DNA from: Streptomyces barringtoniae
GTDB taxonomy: Bacteria > Actinomycetota > Actinomycetes > Streptomycetales > Streptomycetaceae
Assembly: GCF_020819595.1 (NCBI RefSeq)
Contig: NZ_JAJHNP010000002.1
Coordinates: 62,001-126,000, forward strand
Length of the DNA: 64,000 bases
Reading direction: 5' to 3'
Both the position numbers and the translations under genes were made by a program. This document shows positions 6,807 through 14,082 of the stretch, in pieces. Position 1 is the stretch's first letter. Each line of letters begins with the position of its first letter. A model generated the notes under the pieces. The model was not told the DNA's origin, did no database searches, and saw only the letters and a list, made by a program, of their open reading frames with translations.

Positions 6807-7652
6807 GTGAACGAAGCCATACCCGTCTCCCGCACCACCGACCACGGCACCGCCAAACTCATGCCCGACGTCGACCGTGCGCGGGCCTGGCTGCTCACGG
6901 TCGACGGGGCGCCGCAGTCGTACGTCGATCTGGACGAACCCGCGTATCTGGAGTTCGAGTACACGCGTCGCCTCGGGCACGTGCTGGACACGGTTGCCGA
7001 GGCCGGACGGCCGCTGGACGTGGTGCACCTGGGCGGGGGAGCGCTGACCCTGCCCAGGTACGTGGCAGCGACCCGGCCCGGCTCGCGGCAGGACGTCGTC
7101 GAGGCCGACCGGGGGCTGCTGGAACTGGTCGCCGAGTATCTGCCGCTGCCGGAGGGCTCGGGCATCGCGGTGCACGCCGCCGACGCCCGGGCCTGGCTGG
7201 AGACGGCCCCCGACGATCACGCCGACGTGCTGATCGCCGACGTCTTCGGCGGGTCCCGGGTGCCGGCGCATCTGACCACGCTCGCCTACGCACGGGAGGC
7301 CGAGCGGGTGCTGCGCCCGGACGGGGTCTATCTGGCCAACCTCGCGGACGCGGCGCCGTTCGGGTTCCTGCGGTCCCAACTGGCCACGTTCGCCGCCGTT
7401 TTCGAGGAGCTGGTGCTGATCGCTGAGCCCGCGGTGCTGCGCGGCCGCCGGTTCGGGAACGCGGTGCTCGTCGCCGCGCACCGGCCCTTCGCCATCACCG
7501 CCCTGGCCCGGCGTACCGCGGCGGACACCTTTCCGGCGCGGGTCGAACGCGGGGCGTCGGTACGGGAGTTCACCGGTCCCGCGCGGCCGGTGGAGGACGC
7601 CGACGCCGTACCGTCACCCGAGCCCCCCGGCGGGTCGTTCGGCATCGGCTGA
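6807..7652 (+). CDS. Spermidine-synthase-like SAM-fold protein
   Basis: A 281-residue Rossmann protein of the spermidine synthase / methyltransferase-like group. Visible blocks are the N-terminal beta hairpin (PQSYVDLDEP, LEFEYTRRLGHV), the nucleotide-binding loop VVHLGGGALTLPRYVAA, the acidic strand-end DVVEAD, and DVLIADVFGG, in which the aspartate corresponds to the catalytic region of aminopropyltransferases. Classical spermidine synthases keep a Tyr/His-rich YHE motif that is not obvious here, so a true polyamine role is doubtful; small-molecule methyl or aminopropyl transfer are alternatives. GTG 6807 is chosen because the conserved family N-terminus begins there and a CACAAT box sits 6 nt upstream. 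Its 3' end overlaps the convergent MFS gene by 39 nt. Confidence 0.8.
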   Translation: MNEAIPVSRTTDHGTAKLMPDVDRARAWLLTVDGAPQSYVDLDEPAYLEFEYTRRLGHVLDTVAEAGRPLDVVHLGGGALTLPRYVAATRPGSRQDVVEADRGLLELVAEYLPLPEGSGIAVHAADARAWLETAPDDHADVLIADVFGGSRVPAHLTTLAYAREAERVLRPDGVYLANLADAAPFGFLRSQLATFAAVFEELVLIAEPAVLRGRRFGNAVLVAAHRPFAITALARRTAADTFPARVERGASVREFTGPARPVEDADAVPSPEPPGGSFGIG

Positions 7653-8909
7653 CGCGCCCGGGGAGGCGGCGACCGGCCGGCTGCGGCGGGTCAGCGTACG
7701 GACGTCCGGGACCAGCAGCACCAGTGCGGTGGCCACGACGACCAGTCCGGCGCAGCCCCACAGCGCGGCGGACCGCCCGAAGGCGCTCTCGGCGGGGCCC
7801 ACCAGCGCCGTCGCGAGCGGAATGAGGGAGACCGAGCCGAACCAGTCGTACGCCGAGACGCGGGAGAGCTTGTCCTCGGGGATCTCCTGGTGCAGCGCGG
7901 TCATCCAGGACACCCCGAACACCTCCACCGTCGTACCGGCGGCGAACATCACCACGTACAGCGCCTCGGCCGGTACCGGTACGGCCAGGGCGGCGGCGGG
8001 CAGGGCCGCCGGGAAGACGCACAGGGTGCCGGCGAGCAGCAGGCGGCGGGGTTTCCAGCGGGTCATCAGCAGGGCGCCGGCCACCGTGCCCGCGCCGAAC
8101 GCGGCCAGGGCCAGGCCCCAGGGTCCCGCGCCGCCCAGGCTGTCGCGGGCGACGAGCGGGCCGTAGACCGCCTCGGCTGCGCCGACCACCGCGTTGGCGA
8201 TCGAGAACTGTACGACGACGGCCCACAGCCAGGGACGGCCGATGAACTCCCGCCAGCCGTCGCGGAGATCGTCCAGCATGCCCTCGCCGGGTGTGCGCGG
8301 CGGGATGTGGCTGATGTCGAGGAAGGAGCGGAGGGTGCCGGCGAGCGCGAAGGCGGCTGCGTCGAACGCGAGCACCCAGCCGGGGCCGACGGCCGCGACC
8401 AGGGCACCGCCCAGGGCCGCGCCGCCGAGGGCCGCGCCCTGCGTGGCCATGCGGAAGACGGCGAACGCCCGGCCCGCCTGCTCGCCCTCCACCGAGGACA
8501 GCAGCATGCCCTCGGCCGCCGGGCCGAAGAACGCCTGACCGGTGCCGCCGAGCGCGCTGAGCAGCATCATCTGCCACAGCCGGGGCTCGCCGGCCAGCAC
8601 CAGCGTGGCGAAGGCGCCCTGGGAGAGGCAGTTGAGGGCGTTGGCGGCGACCATCACCCGGTGGCGGGGCAGCCGGTCCGCGAGCGCGCCGCCGACGAGC
8701 AGGAACACCACCAGCGGCACGGTGCGCGAGGCGGCGACGAGTCCCACGTCCGCGCCGTCGCCGCCCGCGTCCAGCACGGCGAACGCGGCGGCGACGAGCG
8801 AGCCGTTGGCACCGAGTCCGGTCACGACGGCAGCCGCGGTCAGCAGGGAGTAGTTGCGGCCCGCCCAGGAGGGCCTGCGCGGGGCGTGCCGGGTGGACGG
8901 TGAGTTCAC
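7614..8909 (-). CDS. MFS transporter
   Basis: A 431-residue, 12-helix major facilitator of the enterobactin-exporter-like/MFS_3 type. The signature GGALADRLPRHRVM between helices 2 and 3 is the family's G-x-x-x-D-R motif A, and the helix-5 region reads ALGGTGQAFFGPAAEGML. Helices alternate with short loops to a cytosolic tail ending PAGGLG. These proteins usually expel drugs or siderophores by proton antiport; the substrate cannot be deduced. GTG 8907-8909 is preferred because upstream codons encode a basic, non-conserved stretch and the GATAGT hexamer lies 6 nt upstream. The last 39 nt overlap, antisense, the end of the spermidine-synthase-like gene, so the two convergent messages are complementary at their 3' ends. 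Confidence 0.9.
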   Translation of the reverse strand: MNSPSTRHAPRRPSWAGRNYSLLTAAAVVTGLGANGSLVAAAFAVLDAGGDGADVGLVAASRTVPLVVFLLVGGALADRLPRHRVMVAANALNCLSQGAFATLVLAGEPRLWQMMLLSALGGTGQAFFGPAAEGMLLSSVEGEQAGRAFAVFRMATQGAALGGAALGGALVAAVGPGWVLAFDAAAFALAGTLRSFLDISHIPPRTPGEGMLDDLRDGWREFIGRPWLWAVVVQFSIANAVVGAAEAVYGPLVARDSLGGAGPWGLALAAFGAGTVAGALLMTRWKPRRLLLAGTLCVFPAALPAAALAVPVPAEALYVVMFAAGTTVEVFGVSWMTALHQEIPEDKLSRVSAYDWFGSVSLIPLATALVGPAESAFGRSAALWGCAGLVVVATALVLLVPDVRTLTRRSRPVAASPGASADAERPAGGLG

Positions 8910-8951
8910 CGGGCGACTATCGCTCGCGGGCGCCGCGTGGGCAATCGGTTT

Positions 8952-8988
8952 CGTGCGTGTTCCGGCCCGCCGAGCCGGAACACGCACG
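8952..8988 (-). terminator. Strong terminator hairpin of the PQ-rich membrane protein gene
   Basis: A perfect 15-bp stem (8952-8966 with 8974-8988; arm CGTGCGTGTTCCGGC) and a 7-nt loop lie 6 nt past the stop on the minus strand and upstream of the MFS promoter. Confidence 0.7.
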
Positions 8989-8993
8989 CGGGC

Positions 8994-10016
8994 TCACTGG
9001 TTCGTCGGGTCTCCGTGCAGCCGGACGGTGCTGAGGATCTTCAGCACGGTCGCCTTGGACACCTCGCCGTTCACTCCCTTGGCGCCGTAGAAGTCGAACG
9101 ACACGTAGTCGTGCGCCGAGTTCTGGAAGCCGAACGTGAGCGCCTTGCCGTCGGTCACACACTTGCCCTTCCGGGGCGTGTGGGTCGACTGCGCCCACGC
9201 GTAGCTGCCCTCGACACCCGAGGCGGACTTGAAGGAAGTGGGCTTCTTGTCCCACGAGATGCTCTTCTTGTCCGGCATGGTGTAACCGCCGTAGACCCAC
9301 CAGGGCGGTGTGTTGATGGCGATCTCGTTCGTGCTCTTGGCGCCGCTCGCCCCCTTGGTACCCACGACCGCCAGCGGGGTGTCCTCGGTGCGGCCGTCCT
9401 TGTCGTCGTCCGAGGTGCACCAGTCGGACTTGTACTCGGCGAGACCCGACATGGTGATGCCCGAGTCCTTCTCGCTCTTCGGGAAGGTGAAGCCGACCGC
9501 GACGCCGGGGGACTGCACCTCCCACTGCGCCGGCACGTCGAACGCGACGCCCCACTTGGGGTTCACCACGACCTTCCAGCCGGGGACGGTCGGTTTCTCC
9601 GTTGCGGCCCCGCGCGGGTCGTCCGTGTCCGACGAACTGGCCGTCGGCTGGGGCGCGGGCGACTGGCTCGCGTGCTGCCCGCCCTTGCCGGCGGCCTGGT
9701 TCTTCTTGTCGCCCTTCCCGCCGAGGACGAGATAGCCGGTCACTGCGGCGGCCACCACGACCGCCGTGGCCGCGGCGATCGCGATCAGCTTGGTGCGGCC
9801 GCCGCCCGACTGCGGGGGCTGCGGGACGGGCGCGGTGGGCGGCTGCTGCGGCCCCCACTGCGGCTGCTGACCGTACGGCGCGGCCTGCGGATACTGCTGG
9901 TATCCCGGCTGCTGGTACGGGTTCGGCTGCTGGTAACCCGGCTGCTGGTACGGATTGTGCTGCGGGTTGTTCTGCGGGTTGGGCGCGCCCCCTGGCGGCT
10001 GCTGATCTGGCCACAT
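8994..10016 (-). CDS. Proline/glutamine-rich single-pass membrane protein of unknown function
   Basis: A 340-residue protein I do not recognise beyond its architecture. Residues 1-73 are cytosolic and rich in Pro, Gln, Tyr and Asn, with repeats of the form NPYQQPGYQQ. A single transmembrane helix spans about 77-99 (LIAIAAATAVVVAAAVTGYLVL). The rest is extracytoplasmic: a Ser/Pro/Ala linker, then a folded domain beginning about VPGWKVVVNPKWGVAFDVPAQW with two cysteines (DWC, KGKC) that may form a disulfide. Such PQ-rich type II proteins are common in actinobacteria and often sit near secretion or sigma-factor systems. ATG 10016 is chosen because TAGGGT lies 8 nt upstream and no ribosome-binding site is seen. 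Confidence 0.85.
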   Translation of the reverse strand: MWPDQQPPGGAPNPQNNPQHNPYQQPGYQQPNPYQQPGYQQYPQAAPYGQQPQWGPQQPPTAPVPQPPQSGGGRTKLIAIAAATAVVVAAAVTGYLVLGGKGDKKNQAAGKGGQHASQSPAPQPTASSSDTDDPRGAATEKPTVPGWKVVVNPKWGVAFDVPAQWEVQSPGVAVGFTFPKSEKDSGITMSGLAEYKSDWCTSDDDKDGRTEDTPLAVVGTKGASGAKSTNEIAINTPPWWVYGGYTMPDKKSISWDKKPTSFKSASGVEGSYAWAQSTHTPRKGKCVTDGKALTFGFQNSAHDYVSFDFYGAKGVNGEVSKATVLKILSTVRLHGDPTNQ

Positions 10017-10024
10017 GGCCAGTA

Positions 10025-10030
10025 ACCCTA
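10025..10030 (-). promoter_or_regulatory. -10 element of the PQ-rich membrane protein gene, leaderless type
   Basis: TAGGGT on the minus strand, 8 nt before ATG 10016. Confidence 0.5.
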
Positions 10031-10154
10031 GTGCCGCCATGGACACGATTCGGTCACCGGCCCTCGTCAGGGTCGTAGCGAAGCGGGGCGGACTCCGTGT
10101 GGAAGAGGGGGGTGGGCTACGTCTCCCCGCTGGTCAGGCCCGGCTACCCATGAG

Positions 10155-10160
10155 TAACAT
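10155..10160 (+). promoter_or_regulatory. -10 element of the hotdog protein gene, leaderless type
   Basis: TAACAT, exactly 6 nt before ATG 10167; no Shine-Dalgarno. Confidence 0.5.
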
Positions 10161-10166
10161 GGCGGC

Positions 10167-10619
10167 ATGAGCGCAGACCAGATGTCGATCGGCGAGATGC
10201 TCGCCGCCACCGTGCCCATGGCTCGGACGCTGAACCTGGAGTTCCTGGAGACCTCTCCGGACAAGGCCGTCGTGTCCCTTCCGGACCAGGGCGCCTATCA
10301 CAACCACGTGGGCGGGCCGCACGCCGGGGCGATGTTCACCCTCGGCGAGTCGGCCAGCGGCGCCATCGTGCTGGCCGCCTTCGGGGACCAGCTCTCCCGC
10401 GCGGTGCCGCTCGCCGTCCGTGCCGACATCGCCTACAGGAAGCTCGCGATGGGGGCCGTCACCGCGACCGCCACGCTGGGCCGTCCGGCCGCCGACGTCG
10501 TCGCCGAGCTGGACGCCGGGCAGCGCCCCGAGTTCCCCGTGGCGATCGAGATCCGCCGCGCCGACGGCGCCGTGACGGGGGAGATGACCGTCGTGTGGAC
10601 GCTGCGTCCCAACGGCTAG
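10167..10619 (+). CDS. Hotdog-fold protein, DUF4442/PaaI-like thioesterase
   Basis: A 150-residue single hotdog domain. The central-helix region NHVGGPHAGAMFTLGESASG is the PaaI/DUF4442 motif, where the Asn/His-x-x-G-x-x-H pattern positions the acyl-thioester. Strands such as VPLAVRADIAYRKLA and FPVAIEIRRADG follow. Family members hydrolyse acyl-CoA or acyl-ACP thioesters as dimers or tetramers; the specific acyl chain is unknown. It is transcribed alone, divergently from the PQ-rich membrane protein with a ~150-bp spacer carrying both promoters, and faces the truncated galU remnant downstream. Confidence 0.85.
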   Translation: MSADQMSIGEMLAATVPMARTLNLEFLETSPDKAVVSLPDQGAYHNHVGGPHAGAMFTLGESASGAIVLAAFGDQLSRAVPLAVRADIAYRKLAMGAVTATATLGRPAADVVAELDAGQRPEFPVAIEIRRADGAVTGEMTVVWTLRPNG

Positions 10620-10682
10620 GGTTTACTGGGCACTTGAGGGGAGCCGACAGGTGAAGGGCCCCTCTGCTCGCGTGCGTTCGCT

Positions 10683-11405
10683 CTACGCCGCACGCCGCCG
10701 GCCCCTGCTGCCGGCTGCGCCCTCCTCCAGCCCTGCCACGAACTCCCTCGGCCAGTCGGCGAATTCGGGGCCGAGGCCGGGGCGGGCGCAGGCCGGCCGG
10801 ACCACCGTGCGCACGGAGTCGGCCTTGTCGCCGGTGTCGTGGCGCGGACCGTCGAGGACGACCCCGTGCACGGTGCCGTCCGCCGCGAGGTCCTGGAGGG
10901 CGTCCGTCGGCTGGATCTCGCCGCCGCGGCCCGGCGCGGTGCGCTCCAGGACGCCGAACACGGCCGGGTTCAGGACGTGGCGGCCGAGCACCGCGTACCG
11001 GCTCGGCGCGATCCCGGGCGCCGGTTTCTCCACGAGTCCGGTGACGCGTACCACCCCGTCCTCGCCGGCCGGTTCCACCGCCGCGCAGCCGTAGAGGTGG
11101 ATCCGCGCCGGGTCGACCTCCATCAGTGCCACCACGCTGCCCGCGTACCGCTCGCGGACCTGGAGCATCCGGCTCGGCAGGGTCCCGCGCGGGTCGATCG
11201 GATCGTCGCCGAGCAGGACCGCGAAGGGCTGGTCGCCGACGTGGTGGCGGGCGCACAGCACAGCGTGGCCGAGGCCGAGCGGGTCGCCCTGGCGGATGCG
11301 GTGGATGTCGGCCGGCCGCGCCGGATCGCGCACCGCGTCCAGCCGCACGGTGTCGCCCTTGGCCGCCGGCGCCTGCTGCAGTTCGAAGGCGCTGTCGAAG
11401 TGGTT
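10683..11405 (-). pseudogene. 5'-truncated galU-like UTP-glucose-1-phosphate uridylyltransferase remnant
   Basis: From 11405 down to the stop at 10683 the frame is recognisably GalU: NHFDSAFELQQ, a run like HRIRQGDPLGLGHAVLCARHH, FAVLLGDDPIDPR, MEVDPARIHLYGCAAVEP, LVEKPAPG, ERTAPGRGGEIQPTDAL and RHDTGDKADS. The whole N-terminal ~70 residues, including the G-x-G-T-R-x-x-P nucleotide-binding and catalytic loop that GalU needs, are missing; upstream the same frame continues as unrelated basic sequence with no good start. Conserved positions are also eroded (GDDLID is GDDPID, GDKADY is GDKADS). I read it as a decayed paralogue with no enzymatic activity. A functional galU presumably exists elsewhere. 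A short translated product starting further upstream cannot be excluded. Confidence 0.8.
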
Positions 11406-11782
11406 GCCGCGGCCGCCTCGACGTTGCGGACCGGACCGGGGCATGCGGGGGCCGCTGGGAGGGTGGGAGGCGATCATGCGGGCCATGCTCGGACACGCCG
11501 ATGGGAGCCCGCCCGGAGAAACACGGGAACGAGCCGTGGAAGTGATACCGACGGTAACTCCCGTGCATTTCACCGACTCTGAAGTCGAGTCAATCGAACT
11601 TCTTGTTTCCTGTGAGTCGCGTGTGCGAAGGTGAGCCTTCCCGCGGGAGGGCAGAGGCAGGCGTCGAACGCCCAGGCCGGCCCTTTAGGTATGTACCAGA
11701 ACCAGGTATGCACCACATCGGCACTGCTTTCCGACAGGACGGCATTTCGTGCGCGGTCCTGCGGCTGGAAGGAAATGGTTCC
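11406..11782. other. Intergenic region upstream of the sigma-like/ricin gene
   Basis: Bases immediately left are degenerated galU flank. The region contains the imperfect direct repeat GGTATGTACCA (11688-11698) / GGTATGCACCA (11705-11715), 17 bp apart, and the inverted repeat GACTC (11575-11579) / GAGTC (11587-11591). Both are operator-like. No RNA gene is evident. Confidence 0.4.
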
Positions 11783-13693
11783 GTGCAGCCCCCACACCCC
11801 CCACGCCCGCCCTATCCGCCGCTGCCCGGTTCGCCCGGGGAGTCCGACCGCGATCTCGTCGCCCGGCTCGGCGGCCCCCACTCCGTCCGCCATCACGCCG
11901 TCGCCCTGCTGCTGGCCCGCCACTGGCGCGCCGCCCGCGACTACGCCGTCGTCTGCCTGGCCTCCGCCGGTCCCGTGCCGCAACTCGTGGCCACCGCCGC
12001 CTTCCACGAGGTCCTCGGCCGGCTGGCGGGCGGAGCGGCCGGCGGCGCCCTGCGCCCGCACCTGCTCGTCGCCGTCCGCGACACCGTCCGCGCCTGGGCG
12101 GCGGACGACGTCGCCTGCGCGACCCTGCCGGAATTGCGCAAACCCGCCGGAGGTCGCGGACTGCGTGCGACAAACCCCGGAACACCGGAAAGACGACAAC
12201 TCGCCGAACGCGCGTTCCAGGCACTTCCCGGCGCCTCGCAATGCCTTCTGTGGCACACCGAGGTGGAAGCGGAGCCGATAAACATACCCGCTGGTCTGCT
12301 GGGTATCGACCCGGTCACCGCGACGGCCGCCCTGGAACAGGCACGCGAGCAATTCCGGGCGGGTTGCGTACGCGGCCACCGGGAACTCGCGCCCTCCAGG
12401 GAATGCCGCTTCTACAACCGGCTCCTGGACGTACCCATGCGCCGTGGCGGCGCCCTGCTGCCGGAGGTGCGGCAGCATCTGACGGCCTGTCCGTGCTGCC
12501 GGTACGCCGCCGAGACCTTCGGGCTGTTCGACGGCGGCCTGGGCCTCCTGCTCGCCGAGACCGTGCTCGGCTGGGGCGCCCGCCGCTACCTCGACTCCCG
12601 CCCCGGACGCGGCGCCGCCGAGGAACTGCCGTGCGGGCCGGCACCCGCCCCGGTGGCCCCGGGGGCGGGCGGCAGACACCGCACCGGGCCCGGCGGCCGC
12701 CACCGCACGGCACTGGTCGTCGGCGTGGGACTGGCCTCGCTCGCGCTGCTCGCCACCGTCCTCGTGGCCAGGAGCTGGTCCGATGACAACGGTGTCCCCG
12801 TGCCCGGCGCCACCTGGGGTGCCCCCGCCGGCCACTCCACACACGCGGAGGGCACCGGCACCCGGGCCGCCACCTCCTCCACCGCCCCGGCCGGCGAAGG
12901 CGACGAGGTGGCCCACGGCGGCCTGCGCGCCCTCGCCTCCGGGCGCTGCCTGGCCGTACGCGGGGACGGCGTGCGGGCGGGCGCGGGCGTCGGGCTCGCA
13001 CCCTGCGCCGCCGCCGCCTCGCAGCAGTGGTCGTACCAGGACGACGGGTTGCTGCGCAGCGCAGTCGACCCCTCCCTGTGCCTGGCCGCCGACCCCGGGA
13101 CGCGGAGCGTCGTGCTGGCCGGATGCGTCGTGCACGCCGGAGAGGTCGCGTACGACATCACCGTGCGCGGCGAGATCCTGCCGCGCCGGCACGTGGGCCT
13201 CGCGCTCGCTCCGGACTCCGGCGACACATCGGCCCGCGTCACGCTGGTTCCGCGCGACGGTTCGCCGGAGCAGCTCTGGGTGCTGGAGCCGGCGGCGGAG
13301 GGGGCAGGAGCGGGTCGGCCGGACGCGGCGCAGGGCGGGGCGGACGCGCCAGGGGGGCGGCAGCCGGGGTTCTCCCAGGGCGATGGGCCTGAGCAGGGCG
13401 ATGGGTCCTTGCCCGGCGAGGGGGCGCCGAAGGGCGTCGGACTCTCGAAAGGCGGTACCGAGGGCCCGCCGCACGGGAACACCTCGCGCGGGAAGCCGGA
13501 GGGCACGGGGAGCGGAGCGGGGGTGGGGGAGTCGGGCGAGACCCGGGTCGCGCAGGTCCGGGCCGGCCACGACCGGCGGCGCACCGGCTCCGTGTCGCCC
13601 GCCAGGGCGGTGCGCGCGGTGCACCGGGCCCTCCCGCCGGTCACCGGCACGGTCGCCGCCGTACCGGCGACCGTGGGCACGCTGCTGCGCTGA
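11783..13693 (+). CDS. Sigma-factor-like / anti-sigma-like membrane protein with ricin-type domain
   Basis: A 636-residue chimera. Residues ~15-90 (ESDRDLVARLGG, ALLLARHWRAARDYAVV) resemble ECF sigma region 2. Residues ~140-200 (QALPGASQCLLWHTEVEAEP, LGIDPVTATAALEQAREQFR) resemble the region-4 helix-turn-helix. Next comes a zinc-finger anti-sigma-like segment with QHLTACPCCRYA near residue 230, a single transmembrane helix near 309-332 (VVGVGLASLALLATVLVA), and an exported ricin-B-like beta-trefoil segment near 380-500 (ALASGRCLAVRG, SQQWSYQDDG). The tail is Gly/Pro-rich and disordered. The arrangement suggests a membrane sensor whose cytosolic half is a degenerate sigma/anti-sigma module. 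GTG 11783 follows an AAGGAAA ribosome-binding site; an upstream GC-poor frame extension is not conserved. Confidence 0.8.
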   Translation: MQPPHPPRPPYPPLPGSPGESDRDLVARLGGPHSVRHHAVALLLARHWRAARDYAVVCLASAGPVPQLVATAAFHEVLGRLAGGAAGGALRPHLLVAVRDTVRAWAADDVACATLPELRKPAGGRGLRATNPGTPERRQLAERAFQALPGASQCLLWHTEVEAEPINIPAGLLGIDPVTATAALEQAREQFRAGCVRGHRELAPSRECRFYNRLLDVPMRRGGALLPEVRQHLTACPCCRYAAETFGLFDGGLGLLLAETVLGWGARRYLDSRPGRGAAEELPCGPAPAPVAPGAGGRHRTGPGGRHRTALVVGVGLASLALLATVLVARSWSDDNGVPVPGATWGAPAGHSTHAEGTGTRAATSSTAPAGEGDEVAHGGLRALASGRCLAVRGDGVRAGAGVGLAPCAAAASQQWSYQDDGLLRSAVDPSLCLAADPGTRSVVLAGCVVHAGEVAYDITVRGEILPRRHVGLALAPDSGDTSARVTLVPRDGSPEQLWVLEPAAEGAGAGRPDAAQGGADAPGGRQPGFSQGDGPEQGDGSLPGEGAPKGVGLSKGGTEGPPHGNTSRGKPEGTGSGAGVGESGETRVAQVRAGHDRRRTGSVSPARAVRAVHRALPPVTGTVAAVPATVGTLLR

Positions 13694-14082
13694 CGCGCCG
13701 CACGGGACGTACCCCGGCCCCCGGCACCGCGATCGGGCCACGACACCGAAGTCATGTGGAATTTACAGACTTCGAGTGGATGTACCGCCGCGTTGCGGCC
13801 GGGTGAGTGGGCGGTGACGCAGGCGGGGGCTTTGCCGGGATTGTGGTGGTGTGGTGCGGGGACCGGCGTGGTTCCCCGCCCGCACCGGTGAGGGGAATTA
13901 CCGCGTTTTTCCGGTTCTTGCGGCGAATTGGAACCGCTGGCCGAATCGATGTCACCGGGCGCGAAAAGGGGGCGTCGTTATTGACCCGTGAGTAGGCCGA
14001 GGCTAGTTTCCGGTGCCCTCGCACCAGAGCGTTCCGCCGCACACCCCCCACCGTGCTGTCTCGCCGATCGTGCCGGAGCATC
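13694..14082. other. Intergenic region and leader of the glycolipid-synthase operon
   Basis: No gene is supported. A 7-bp inverted repeat (CGAAGTC 13747-13753 / GACTTCG 13768-13774) 53 nt past the ricin gene may be its terminator. The AT-richer stretch 13890-14010 contains the operon promoter at 13981-14009. A GTG at 14053 is in frame with the synthase but lacks a ribosome-binding site. Confidence 0.5.
13981..14009 (+). promoter_or_regulatory. Sigma-70-type promoter of the synthase operon
   Basis: TTGACC (13981-13986) and TAGTTT (14004-14009) are separated by exactly 17 bp, matching the HrdB-type consensus. Transcription would start about 14016, giving a ~65-nt leader before ATG 14083. Confidence 0.55.

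Noticed and set aside
3251..7165. A 1304-codon open frame on the minus strand spanning several genes
   Set aside because: Only its 3' part is the real alcohol dehydrogenase (start GTG 4402 with a ribosome-binding site). The rest lies antisense to the AlkD and EF-Tu genes and is Arg/Pro/Gly-rich shadow sequence.
13807..13995. 62-codon plus-strand frame before the synthase operon
   Set aside because: It lacks a ribosome-binding site and ends just before the operon's -10 box. The base composition does not show coding third-position bias.
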